A stretch of DNA of 42,329 bases, from the NCBI GenBank assembly GCA_014361445.1, contig JACIVQ010000009.1, positions 1 to 42,329 of the forward strand, written 5' to 3'. Both the position numbers and the translations under genes were made by a program. Under the pieces are notes generated by a model. It was not told where the DNA came from. It ran no database searches and saw only the letters and a list, made by a program, of their open reading frames with translations. Positions 8,417-16,415 of the stretch are shown piece by piece (within the stretch, counting starts at the first letter, position 1; the number at the start of each line of letters is the position of its first letter). Origin of the DNA: Methanosuratincolales archaeon. GTDB taxonomy: Archaea > Thermoproteota > Methanomethylicia > Methanomethylicales > Methanomethylicaceae.

Positions 8417-9694
8417 TTGAAGTACTCAGAATCCGCCATATATCCCGTTGAGCCCAAGGACAGGGTACTCACAGGTGTGGACCTTGCACTGCTTTGGGCA
8501 GGATCGGCCATAGTGGTGGATGTCTGGTATAGCGGAGGATACCTTTATCCAATAGGATGGGTGCCAGGCATACTCTTAATAATCCTTGGATCGTTCATCG
8601 GAAGTGTCATATTTGCAGCGGCTGGCGTAATAGGCTCAGACCTAGGCATACCCTCTATGGTAACCGTGAGGGCCAGCTTCGGTTTAAGGGGCTCATATCT
8701 CATGAGCGTATTAAATTACATCACGCTCATCGGTTGGACTGCTTGGATGCTATTCATAAACGCCTCCGCCGCAGATCAGATTGGGTCGATTCTCTTCAAC
8801 TTCACGGGCTTTCCTTATTGGGTTTTGATAGGTGGTGTGATATGCACAGCACTAGCCATATTTGGGGCAGAGGGCTGGAAGTTATTTAATAGAGCCTCAG
8901 TGACGGCACTGGTGGTGACAACACTTGTCATAAACTATTTTGTGTTTGTAAACTATGGATGGGACTATTTAGCATCTAAGCCGTCATGGGGGATGCCCCC
9001 CGGTGTTGCATTTGATTTGGCTTTGATAATGCCCTTGTCTTGGGCGCCTCTAGCAGCAGACTATATGCGCTTCGCCAGATCCTCAAAGGGCGGGTTTGTG
9101 GGTTCACTCATCGGACAGGGCAGCGTTAATTCGTGGTTTTATATAACAGGGCTTGCATGTGCCCTTGCGTTTGGAATGTACGACCCCACTGTATATGTAA
9201 CACAGGTAGGGGGTTTCACTTTTGGGATCATAGCACTTTTTGTGATCTGGTTTGGGACCATTACAACAACGTTTTTGGACATTTACTCTGCCAACATGTC
9301 CATAATAAACATATTCCCGAAGGTAAAGGAGTGGCAAGGGAGTGTAATAACAGGGGTCGCAGGCATCATAATCGCATTCCTTCCATGGCTTGAGGCGTTT
9401 GTGCAGTTCCTCTACATAATTGGAGCGGTCTTTGTTCCATTATTTGCCATAGTTGTCGTGGATTACTTCCTTCTGAAGAAAAGGAGCTATAGCATCCAAG
9501 ATCTGTATTCGCCGTCGGGACGCTATTGGTTCAGGCATGGGGTGAGTTTGATAGCCATTATCGCATGGATACTCGGGGTCGCGATTTACTACGTTGTGCA
9601 GCAGTCTCTTCCCGACATCGGTGCAACCCTGCCATCTTTCATCGCCACCTCTGTATTATACTATGTGATGAGGGGGAGTTTTGGTGATCTCTAA
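8417..9694 (+). CDS. cytX: NCS1-family permease, probable hydroxymethylpyrimidine/thiamin precursor transporter (CytX-like)
   Basis: A 425-residue inner-membrane protein with about 12 hydrophobic segments of the nucleobase:cation symporter-1 family. Motifs include a Gly-rich first segment, SDLGIPSMVTVRASFGLRGS in the second and third segments, and PLSWAPLAADYMRF, the conserved family loop. The longer frame from 8354 is rejected because a perfect AGGGGGAG precedes TTG 8417. The gene overlaps tenA by 11 bases; NCS1 permeases next to tenA are the CytX group that imports hydroxymethylpyrimidine or thiamin breakdown products. That context gives the substrate; sequence alone would equally allow cytosine, allantoin or uracil. 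Confidence 0.8.
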   Translation: MKYSESAIYPVEPKDRVLTGVDLALLWAGSAIVVDVWYSGGYLYPIGWVPGILLIILGSFIGSVIFAAAGVIGSDLGIPSMVTVRASFGLRGSYLMSVLNYITLIGWTAWMLFINASAADQIGSILFNFTGFPYWVLIGGVICTALAIFGAEGWKLFNRASVTALVVTTLVINYFVFVNYGWDYLASKPSWGMPPGVAFDLALIMPLSWAPLAADYMRFARSSKGGFVGSLIGQGSVNSWFYITGLACALAFGMYDPTVYVTQVGGFTFGIIALFVIWFGTITTTFLDIYSANMSIINIFPKVKEWQGSVITGVAGIIIAFLPWLEAFVQFLYIIGAVFVPLFAIVVVDYFLLKKRSYSIQDLYSPSGRYWFRHGVSLIAIIAWILGVAIYYVVQQSLPDIGATLPSFIATSVLYYVMRGSFGDL

Positions 9695-10340
9695 AGTCTT
9701 TAGAGAAAGAGCAGATCACATATGGAAGAGCATAATCGGACACCCATTTCTTGAAGAGCTCAGGAGAGGCACATTGCCCAAGGAGTCCTTCAAGTTCTTT
9801 ATCGCGCAGGATTTCCTTTTTCTGCAGTGTATGATAAAGTGTCTTGGAATCATGGAAGCAAAAGCGACAGACGAGGACTCGAGGAAGCTCATATCTGACA
9901 TGAAGCGTTCGTCGGAGAGTGTGGAGATCGAAGGCCTCAAAAGGTTAGGAGAGAGGCTCGGGGGAATAGATTTCAGTAGAGTTGAGTATGCCCCCACATG
10001 CTATGCTTACACAAGGCATCTTCTATACACAGCTTCTTTGGGATCCTTTGTCGAGTCGGTCTCTGCAATTACGCCATGTTATTGGAGTTACATGGAAATT
10101 GGAGAGGCGCTTAAGGAGTCACCAGATCCACTCTACGATGACTGGATAAAAACATACATCTCCAAAGAATACCAAGATCTGGTCTCAAAGATAATTGAAG
10201 CTCTTGATCGCGCCGCGAGAGGTGCGCCGGAGGAAGCTATTGCCGCCTCCATGAAAGCGTTTTTAATCAGCAGCGAGTACGAGTACATGTTTTGGGACAT
10301 GGCATATAGGAAGGAGAAGTGGGTTCATCCTCTGGACTAA
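9684..10340 (+). CDS. tenA: TenA family aminopyrimidine aminohydrolase / thiaminase II
   Basis: A 218-residue all-helical heme-oxygenase-like protein. The TenA residues are present: Asp43 in IAQDFLFL, nucleophile Cys132 in ITPCYWSYMEIG, and Glu in SSEYEYMFWDMAY near residue 198-200. This is the Cys-type TenA that hydrolyses 4-amino-5-aminomethyl-2-methylpyrimidine to hydroxymethylpyrimidine, salvaging degraded thiamin. AGGGGGAG (9671-9678) fits GTG 9684 better than TTG 9681. Its start lies inside the 3' end of the permease gene, implying translational coupling. T-rich stretches follow the stop. Confidence 0.9.
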   Translation: MISKVFRERADHIWKSIIGHPFLEELRRGTLPKESFKFFIAQDFLFLQCMIKCLGIMEAKATDEDSRKLISDMKRSSESVEIEGLKRLGERLGGIDFSRVEYAPTCYAYTRHLLYTASLGSFVESVSAITPCYWSYMEIGEALKESPDPLYDDWIKTYISKEYQDLVSKIIEALDRAARGAPEEAIAASMKAFLISSEYEYMFWDMAYRKEKWVHPLD

Positions 10341-10361
10341 TCAGAAATACTAATCAAAGTC

Positions 10362-10378
10362 TTTTTTTATTGTTTTTT
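10362..10378 (+). terminator. T-run terminator after tenA
   Basis: Two T tracts (TTTTTTT at 10362-10368 and TTTTTT at 10373-10378) start 22 bases after the tenA stop and before the ABC transporter promoter region. Poly-T tracts are the usual archaeal termination signal. Confidence 0.6.
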
Positions 10379-10430
10379 AGACGGCAGATACAAAAAATGA
10401 ATTTAAGTGTGTGTATGATTAGGAGGACAC

Positions 10431-11171
10431 ATGGCTAAGGTCATAGTTGTTAGAGATCTGGTAAAGCAGTATCCAGGCAGAAGGGCCCTGGACGGCATAA
10501 CATTTGAGGTAGAAGAAGGCGAAATCTTCGGTCTAATCGGTCCAAACGGTGCAGGGAAGACCACGACTCTGAGGATACTCGCCACTATCATAAAGCCCAC
10601 TTCGGGGTATGTTGAGATCTGTGGCAAGGATGTCCTCAGGGAAGGCAATGAAGTCCGGAAGATCATAAGCTACCTGCCCGAGGAGGCTGGAGCCTATTCT
10701 AACCTCTCAGGTCTAGAGTACCTCAGGTTTATGGCATCCTTCTATTATGACGATGATGAGAAGATCAAATGTGCCATTGAGGACGCGATTGCGATATCTG
10801 GGCTGGGGGATAGACTAAAGGAGAAGACTTCTAACTACAGTAAAGGAATGAGGCGGCGTCTTCTACTAGCCAGGACTTTGATGGTTAAGCCAAGGCTCGC
10901 GATATTGGACGAACCCACATCTGGGCTCGACGTAACACATGCATACCACTTGAGAAGGGTAATAAAGTCATATTCGAAGGACCATGGCACGACTGTCCTG
11001 ATTTCGAGCCACAACATGCTAGAGGTTGAGTACCTTTGCGATAGGGTAGCACTCATTGATCAAGGCAAGATTATTGAAACAGGCAGCCCAGAGTACCTCA
11101 AGAGTAAATATTCTGCTGTCAATTTGGAAGAAACTTTCATGAAGGTGGTAGGCTTTGCCCAAGGGTCTTAG
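10431..11171 (+). CDS. ABC transporter ATP-binding protein (ABC-2/NatA type)
   Basis: A 246-residue ATPase of an ABC-2 exporter. Walker A is GPNGAGKTTT (~36-45), the signature loop is YSKGMRRRLLLAR (~136-148), Walker B is LAILDEPTSGLD and the switch His lies in ISSHNM. The start ATG 10431 follows a strong AGGAGGACAC. It overlaps the permease gene by 17 bases, so subunits are translationally coupled. Substrate is unknown; relatives export drugs, sodium or lipids. Confidence 0.92.
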   Translation: MAKVIVVRDLVKQYPGRRALDGITFEVEEGEIFGLIGPNGAGKTTTLRILATIIKPTSGYVEICGKDVLREGNEVRKIISYLPEEAGAYSNLSGLEYLRFMASFYYDDDEKIKCAIEDAIAISGLGDRLKEKTSNYSKGMRRRLLLARTLMVKPRLAILDEPTSGLDVTHAYHLRRVIKSYSKDHGTTVLISSHNMLEVEYLCDRVALIDQGKIIETGSPEYLKSKYSAVNLEETFMKVVGFAQGS

Positions 11172-12441
11172 GCTTTTGATAATAAAAGAGGTCAAGGATC
11201 TACTCAGGGACCCGAAGATACTCATCGGAATGATCTTGTTCCCAGCACTCATACTCCCACTAATGGGAGCTGCCATCAACATCTCTACAGGCTCATTAAT
11301 AGAGAAGAGTTCTGGGCCCCTCACAGTCTATGTTCTGGATGAAGACAGAGGTGAGATCGCCAAGAGAATCATAGAGTCCTTACGTGACCAAGGTGTTTTG
11401 GTCAGATTGGTGGATGGACCATACGAGGAGGCCATCAGAGACATAGGTAGCGGAGGGATTTTAGTGATACTCCCGGAAGGTCTGTCGCAAAGAATAGAGT
11501 CGGGGAATAGAGGGGAAGTACTTGTTTATTATGGTTTTAAGGACTTTTCCATACTCGAGTCATTAAATGCCCAGAGGATGACCGGGCTTCTGAACGAGAT
11601 TGAAAGTCGACTAGTAAGGGATCTCATATCTGAGAATATACCAGGTACGGATCCAGACTCTGTTATCAATCCGCTCTCTGTTGATGAAAAATCAGTGATA
11701 AAAGGCGTTGCCCAGCCCATATCACCATACGTTTTAACGAATATTGTAAGGATGCAAGGCTTAATGGGACCATTAGTTATAATGATAGTTCTCATACTCG
11801 CAATGCAGGTTGCCGCAACATCCATTGCGATTGAAAAAGAAGCAAAGACACTTGAGACCCTGTTAACCATACCCGTAAGCAGGCTGAACATCCTGTTCGG
11901 CAAGCTTGTAGGGTCTGTGACGATAGCATTGTTGGCGACTGTGGCCAATGTCTTTGCCTTCACATATTATATAGGTGCTATAACATCACAGGCCACGAGC
12001 TCCATCGGTAATCTGGACCTTGCCAGTATTGGGTTAATACCCCCTCCAGAGGGGTATTTTCTCTTGGGTCTGACGTTATTTGGTGCCTTAGTATCTGCCC
12101 TCGCGTTAGCATTGACGCTTGGAACTCTATCACAGGACGTTAGGGGCGCACAGTCGATAATTGGTGTTGTCATCGTCCCTATATTCCTTCCGACGATTTT
12201 TCTCATGATGGGTGATATGCAAACCTTACCTCTTTCAATTCAGGCTGTACTGTATGCTATACCATTTACCTACCCAGTTCTGGCTTCGCAATCATTGATT
12301 ACTGGAAATTATGGACCGATATTGGCTGGATTGGTATACATGGCATTTTTCACATTATTTACACTTTACGTGGCAGCCAAAGTTTTTACAACAGAAAAGG
12401 TCATGACCGGGAGAATCTCCTTAAAGAGGCGTAAACTTTAG
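11155..12441 (+). CDS. ABC-2 type transporter permease (NatB-like)
   Basis: A 428-residue permease with one N-terminal membrane segment (LIGMILFPALILPLMG), a soluble extracellular domain of about 170 residues, and five or six C-terminal segments. The segment AIEKEAKTLETLLTIPVSR before the second membrane helix is the coupling motif typical of NatB/ABC-2 permeases. The start is TTG 11155 behind GGTGGTAGG, within the ATPase gene. A hairpin overlapping its stop followed by seven T's ends the operon. It forms the exporter with the preceding ATPase. Confidence 0.9.
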   Translation: MPKGLRLLIIKEVKDLLRDPKILIGMILFPALILPLMGAAINISTGSLIEKSSGPLTVYVLDEDRGEIAKRIIESLRDQGVLVRLVDGPYEEAIRDIGSGGILVILPEGLSQRIESGNRGEVLVYYGFKDFSILESLNAQRMTGLLNEIESRLVRDLISENIPGTDPDSVINPLSVDEKSVIKGVAQPISPYVLTNIVRMQGLMGPLVIMIVLILAMQVAATSIAIEKEAKTLETLLTIPVSRLNILFGKLVGSVTIALLATVANVFAFTYYIGAITSQATSSIGNLDLASIGLIPPPEGYFLLGLTLFGALVSALALALTLGTLSQDVRGAQSIIGVVIVPIFLPTIFLMMGDMQTLPLSIQAVLYAIPFTYPVLASQSLITGNYGPILAGLVYMAFFTLFTLYVAAKVFTTEKVMTGRISLKRRKL

Positions 12442-12470
12442 TGAGCCGGAGTTTACTTGACCCTTTTTTT
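12431..12470 (+). terminator. Hairpin plus T-run terminator of the ABC exporter operon
   Basis: GTAAACT (12431-12437) and AGTTTAC (12450-12456) form a perfect 7-bp stem across the stop codon; TTTTTTT follows at 12464-12470. This resembles a bacterial-style intrinsic terminator. Confidence 0.6.
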
Positions 12471-12806
12471 AACATTCGACATTGAGTCCCAAACCTTCTG
12501 ACTTGTGAAAGTGAGACGGCTTAATCAGAAAACCTCCAAGGAGACTCACGGGCTTCAGCTGTAGGTCGTTGACTCCTCAACACCTATACTTAAAACTAGG
12601 GGTTATTGTCCAGTTCCTGTCATCCGCCTTATATGGGCTTTAGGGCGCGTGGAGGAAAACCGAAAAATAAATTGGTTTTAAAGCGAGCTCACAGCGATTC
12701 TTCCCGTGGTCAGAAATTAGGAGGCTCAACAAATTAACTTTAATATCCTTTCCATAATAAATTAATTAAAATGTAAAAACATATTCCGCCAAAGGGGGTT
12801 TAATCT
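12442..12806. other. 365-base spacer without a gene
   Basis: It holds the exporter terminator at its left end, an IS605-type end remnant at 12539-12573, and AT-rich sequence with the thioredoxin ribosome binding site (AAAGGGGG, just before 12807) at its right end. I find no convincing open reading frame, tRNA or repeat array in the rest. Confidence 0.6.
12539..12573 (+). repeat. Remnant of an IS605/IS1341-type right end
   Basis: This 35-base stretch matches the right end of the IS at 19.7-21.0 kb (20950-20984) at 25 of 35 positions by eye without gaps. The shared core is the CCACA/GGCTTCAG/TGTGGG-type hairpin followed by a GTAGNTNAC-like tail. No transposase reading frame survives beside it. 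Confidence 0.5.
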
Positions 12807-13163
12807 ATGACGGGGCGCATCATTGTATGCAATGATAAGGATCTAGATGAATTCTTACGATCTCAGGATAAACTCACGATAGTGGAATTCTGGGATCCTT
12901 GGTGTGGTATATGCGCAGAGATGGAGCCTCTCTTCTCGAGGCTCGCAAAAAAGTACGAGGGGAGAGTGATCTTTTCAAAGCTGAATATGAGGGAAAATGA
13001 GGAGAGCCCGAAGAAGTACCAAGTCTACGTAACTCCCACATTCATATTCTTTAGTGGCGGAAGAGAGATCAAGCGTATTGGAGGATTGTTGGGAGCAAAC
13101 GAACTAAAGAAGGCGATAGATGAATGTCTCAACCTTGTGGGCGAGAAGCCCCAAACCATTTAA
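12807..13163 (+). CDS. Thioredoxin-like protein
   Basis: A 118-residue single thioredoxin fold with redox motif WCGIC (Cys33, Cys36). This is a CxxC variant of the classical WCGPC, with Ile in place of the cis-loop-facing Pro. The cis-Pro loop is YVTPTFIFF and GGLLGANELKKAI matches the last helix of thioredoxins. No signal peptide, so cytoplasmic disulfide reduction is expected. ATG 12807 follows AAAGGGGG with a 7-base spacing. No reductase gene is nearby. It may instead be a glutaredoxin-like or specialised thioredoxin. Confidence 0.85.
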   Translation: MTGRIIVCNDKDLDEFLRSQDKLTIVEFWDPWCGICAEMEPLFSRLAKKYEGRVIFSKLNMRENEESPKKYQVYVTPTFIFFSGGREIKRIGGLLGANELKKAIDECLNLVGEKPQTI

Positions 13164-13241
13164 AGGTCATATATCTGAGACCAAAACGCGTTAATAATCA
13201 ATCCAAGTCACACACGTTAATTCAACAAATCGCGATAAACT

Positions 13242-13257
13242 GCTATCTATTGATAGC
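13242..13257. promoter_or_regulatory. Perfect hairpin/palindrome before the phosphoglycolate phosphatase promoter
   Basis: GCTATC-TATT-GATAGC lies immediately upstream of a TATA-like ATTTTTATTATACC (13261-13274). The position fits either a terminator-like hairpin of the thioredoxin transcript or an operator; only the symmetry is seen. Confidence 0.3.
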
Positions 13258-13293
13258 CAAATTTTTATTATACCCTGTGGATCTTGTGGCTAA

Positions 13294-13992
13294 GTGGAGA
13301 AGATGATAAGGGCAGTAGCGACCGATGTGGACGGAACCATAACCAACTACAGAGATGAGCTCTACCTGGAGGCAATTATTGCCATCAGGAAGCTAGAGAG
13401 AGAAGGTATACCCGTCATTCTATGCTCTGGTAACGCCCTTTGCGTGCTCAAGGGCCTCGCAAGGTATATCGGGTGCACTGGACCAACAGTCTCCGAGAAT
13501 GGGGCTGTGGTTGAGTACAAGGCGAATATGAGGATACTTGGAAGGAGGGGCATAGCAAGGCAAGTGGTGGATGAGCTGAAGAGGATTTACGGGCAGAATA
13601 TTGTAGAGTCTTGGTCAAACAGGTTCAGGTTCGTGGACTTGGCTATAAGGCGGACAATAGACATCGGAAAGGTGCAAGAAGTCGTGAGTAAGTTCGAAGG
13701 GGTGAAGGTGATAGACAGTAATTTCGCATACCACATCACCGATCGGAATGTTGACAAGGGGAAGGGGCTCATCCGCGCTCTTAAATTTCTAGGCATAGAA
13801 CCCGAAGAGGTAACAGGAATAGGCGATAGTATAACTGACTTAGAAATGCTCGGCGTTTGTGGTTATAAGGCAGTAGTGGCAAACGCAGACCCGAGACTTA
13901 AGGAGGCTGCTGACTTCGTCTCGGATAAGGAGTTTGGTCTAGGTTTTGCGGACATTGTCGAAAGGTTACTTTCCATGAAGAGGTCAAAATGA
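13294..13992 (+). CDS. pgp: Archaeal phosphoglycolate phosphatase (HAD superfamily)
   Basis: A 232-residue HAD phosphatase of the Cof/PGP type. Motif I is TDVDGTIT (nucleophile and acid Asp), motif II CSGNALCV, motif III K in the DKGKGLIRAL region, and motif IV GIGDSITDLEML. The alpha/beta cap lies between motifs II and III. The Thermoplasma-type enzyme dephosphorylates 2-phosphoglycolate; other sugar phosphates are possible. GTG 13294 gives a near-leaderless mRNA from the TATA at 13261-13274; ATG 13303 is an equal alternative. The stop overlaps the start of the methyltransferase gene (ATGA), so the genes are coupled. Confidence 0.8.
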   Translation: MEKMIRAVATDVDGTITNYRDELYLEAIIAIRKLEREGIPVILCSGNALCVLKGLARYIGCTGPTVSENGAVVEYKANMRILGRRGIARQVVDELKRIYGQNIVESWSNRFRFVDLAIRRTIDIGKVQEVVSKFEGVKVIDSNFAYHITDRNVDKGKGLIRALKFLGIEPEEVTGIGDSITDLEMLGVCGYKAVVANADPRLKEAADFVSDKEFGLGFADIVERLLSMKRSK

Positions 13993-14675
13993 TGGTTGAG
14001 TCCGAGAGAAAGGAGATAATAGAGGTCTTTGACACCATAGCGGAGGAATTCTCTCGGTCTAGAAGAAGAGTTTGGAAAAGCCTGGAGGAGGCCGGACCCT
14101 TCGAAGGAGAAATTATATTAGACTTAGGAGCTGGAAGCGGGAGGAATTCCAAATTCCTTGTGGAAAGAGGGGCGGCTTTCGTCGTCGCAGCAGATATATC
14201 ATCAGAAATGCTGAAGGTCCTGATGTCCAATCTAAAGAGAGACTACTGGAGTTTCGTGGAACCGGTCAGGTGCGATGCCCTCTACCTCCCCTTCTCTCCG
14301 TCAGCCTTCGATAAGGTAATCTTCGTTGCCACCATCCACCATATACCGGGGAACCTTTCCAAGTTGAGGGCTTTGCAAGAAGTAAAAAGGGTCTTGAAAC
14401 GGAACGGTGCTATCTTGATAACTGCGTGGGCACTCATTCAACTCAGGTTTTTGAGGCGCCTGCCAGCCATGATAATGAACTGGCTCAAGGGAAGGGAATT
14501 CGGTGACATATACATCCCTTGGGGAAAGAAAAAGAGGTTCTACCACCTTTTCACGGTCAAGGAGTTAAGATCCCTCGTCAAAGATGCGGGCTTTTGTGTG
14601 GAGAAAGCATATGGGGAGAAGGTTTCATCAAGAATATTTGCTGAGAACTGTGTGGTTTTGGCACGGAAGGTCTGA
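13989..14675 (+). CDS. Class I SAM methyltransferase, Trm9/ABH8-like (probable wobble-uridine tRNA methyltransferase)
   Basis: A 228-residue Rossmann methyltransferase. The SAM-binding motif is ILDLGAGSGRNS (~43-54), followed by an acidic end of strand 2 (VAADIS) and the motif IV region FDKVIFVATIHHI. The N-terminus (VFDTIAEEFSRSRRRVW) and the late YHLFTVKELRSL resemble yeast Trm9, which methyl-esterifies carboxymethyluridine-34. It lies two bases before elp3, the enzyme that makes carboxymethyluridine, which supports this role. Start ATG 13989 overlaps the previous stop and ATG 13992 is also possible; GAGGTC precedes both. A generic small-molecule methyltransferase is the alternative. Confidence 0.75.
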   Translation: MMVESERKEIIEVFDTIAEEFSRSRRRVWKSLEEAGPFEGEIILDLGAGSGRNSKFLVERGAAFVVAADISSEMLKVLMSNLKRDYWSFVEPVRCDALYLPFSPSAFDKVIFVATIHHIPGNLSKLRALQEVKRVLKRNGAILITAWALIQLRFLRRLPAMIMNWLKGREFGDIYIPWGKKKRFYHLFTVKELRSLVKDAGFCVEKAYGEKVSSRIFAENCVVLARKV

Positions 14676-14677
14676 AT

Positions 14678-16303
14678 ATGGCACGACCCTTCACGAGCCA
14701 CTCAAAGGAAGAAAGGGCGGCAAGAAAGATCATAGAAATCTTGAAGAGTAGTATGCCTGACCGCATGGAGCTCAACAAGATCAAGCATAAGGTATCAGAG
14801 GAGGAGGGTTTGGAGAAGGTTCTTAAGGACTATGAGATCTTAAGATACCTAAAAGAGGACGAAATAAAAACTGGAATAGTCAACCTACTTGTCGGGAAAA
14901 AAGTGAGGTCGGCTTCGGGAATATATACGGTCGCCGTCATGACAAAACCATTTAGGTGTCCTAAAGACCGTCCCTGTTTTTATTGCCCGGGCGGGGTGGA
15001 CTATGGCACTCCCCAGAGTTATTTAGGGAAGGAGCCTGCATTGATGAGAGGGATCCAGAGTAACTTCGATCCTTATAGGCAGGTGATGTATAGATTAACC
15101 CAGTATTCCCTGTTAGGTCACAAACCATCTAAGATCCAGCTGATCATAATGGGAGGGACTTTTCCAGCAACAGACCTCGACTACCAGGAGTGGTTCGTGA
15201 CAAGGTGTCTAGAGGCAATGAACGATTACCCCAAATTCAAACCTTACAGATGGAGATACCTCGAGGAGGCACAGTCAAGGAACGAGAGTAGCAGGGTTAG
15301 GTGTATAGGCATAACCATGGAGACGAGGCCCGACTGGGCCAAGGAGCATCATACTGACAGGATGATAAGGCTTGGGGCTACCCTTGTGGAGATAGGCGTT
15401 CAAACCCTCGACGACGAGGTACTTAAGAGGGTAAACCGGGGCTGTACAGTGAAAGATGTGAAAGAGGCGACTAGGATACTAAGGGACAGCGGTCTCAAGG
15501 TAGGATACCACATGATGCCCGGGTTACCGGGCAACAATAGGGATAAGGACTTGGAAGATCTGCGCAGGATCTTCTCCGACGAAGACTTCAGACCAGACTA
15601 TCTGAAGATCTATCCGACCTTGGTGATAGAGGGGACTGAGCTCTACGCGGAGTGGTTGGCTGGTAGGTACAAGGCTTTAAGCAATGATGAGGCGGTCGAC
15701 TTGCTGGTGGAGGCGCACAACAACTTCCCGAAGTGGGTTAGGGTCGCCAGAATTCAGAGGGATGTGCCTGCCCACATAATAAGAGACGGCGTCACAAAGA
15801 GCAACCTCAGGGAGATAGTAGATGGAAGGCTGAAGATGCTGGGGATCAGGTGCAGGTGTATCAGGTGCAGAGAGGTCGGTCTAGCAAGAGTAAGGGGAGA
15901 AGACGTCTCAAACCTTAGGCCCGAAATAAAGATTGAGAAGTATGCGGCGGGCGGGGGCATTGAGCTCTTCATTTCCCTTGAAGACAAGGACTATTTGGTT
16001 GGCTTTCTTAGATTGAGGATACCTTCTGAGAGGGCGCATAGACCAGAGGTCAAAGGAGCCGGGGTTATCAGAGAGCTCCATATATATGGTCCCCAGATCC
16101 CAGTAGGCGAGAAGAGCAAGGAGGCATACCAGCATCAGGGTCTTGGAGCTACCCTTCTGAGCAAGGCTGAGGAGATAGTGAGGGAGCGCTTCGGACTTAA
16201 AAAAATCGTAGTGCTTCCCGGGGTGGGTGTAAGAGGGTATTACAGGAAGAGGGGATACAGGAAGCTTCCATTGTCTCCATACATGATGAAGAGGATCATG
16301 TGA
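14678..16303 (+). CDS. elp3: Elongator protein 3, tRNA U34 carboxymethyltransferase
   Basis: A 541-residue radical SAM plus GNAT enzyme that installs the 5-carboxymethyl group on tRNA wobble uridine using acetyl-CoA. Fe-S cysteines are at 94, 100 and 103 (FRCPKDRPCFYCPGG). The family motifs IIMGGTFPAT, GITMETRPD, EIGVQTLDD and KIYPTLVIEGTEL are intact. The C-terminal acetyltransferase-like domain holds RELHIYGPQIPVG and HQGLGATLL, the acetyl-CoA loop. It is stand-alone Elp3 as in other archaea; no Elp1 or Elp2 is expected. It begins two bases after the Trm9-like gene. A 20-bp hairpin follows at 16310-16329. Confidence 0.95.
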   Translation: MARPFTSHSKEERAARKIIEILKSSMPDRMELNKIKHKVSEEEGLEKVLKDYEILRYLKEDEIKTGIVNLLVGKKVRSASGIYTVAVMTKPFRCPKDRPCFYCPGGVDYGTPQSYLGKEPALMRGIQSNFDPYRQVMYRLTQYSLLGHKPSKIQLIIMGGTFPATDLDYQEWFVTRCLEAMNDYPKFKPYRWRYLEEAQSRNESSRVRCIGITMETRPDWAKEHHTDRMIRLGATLVEIGVQTLDDEVLKRVNRGCTVKDVKEATRILRDSGLKVGYHMMPGLPGNNRDKDLEDLRRIFSDEDFRPDYLKIYPTLVIEGTELYAEWLAGRYKALSNDEAVDLLVEAHNNFPKWVRVARIQRDVPAHIIRDGVTKSNLREIVDGRLKMLGIRCRCIRCREVGLARVRGEDVSNLRPEIKIEKYAAGGGIELFISLEDKDYLVGFLRLRIPSERAHRPEVKGAGVIRELHIYGPQIPVGEKSKEAYQHQGLGATLLSKAEEIVRERFGLKKIVVLPGVGVRGYYRKRGYRKLPLSPYMMKRIM

Positions 16304-16309
16304 AGCCCT

Positions 16310-16329
16310 CCCATGACTTAAGTAATGGG
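16310..16329. terminator. Inverted repeat after elp3
   Basis: CCCAT-g-ACTTAAGT-a-ATGGG is a near-perfect 20-bp palindrome seven bases after the elp3 stop. It may terminate or stabilise the transcript. No strong T-run follows. Confidence 0.35.
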
Positions 16330-16370
16330 CAGCCCACAAATCAAATAGTTTGGCAACATTCCACATCATG

Positions 16371-16380
16371 TTTTTATACT
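16371..16380 (+). promoter_or_regulatory. TATA box of the PINA gene
   Basis: TTTTTATACT lies about 36-45 bp before ATG 16416, predicting a transcript start near 16400 just before the GAAGGT ribosome binding site. It suggests that PINA-trm5(-larE) is transcribed separately from the elp3 operon. Confidence 0.5.
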
Positions 16381-16415
16381 TTATAGCAGAAGTTAATCGA
16401 TGAAGGTATGTAGAA

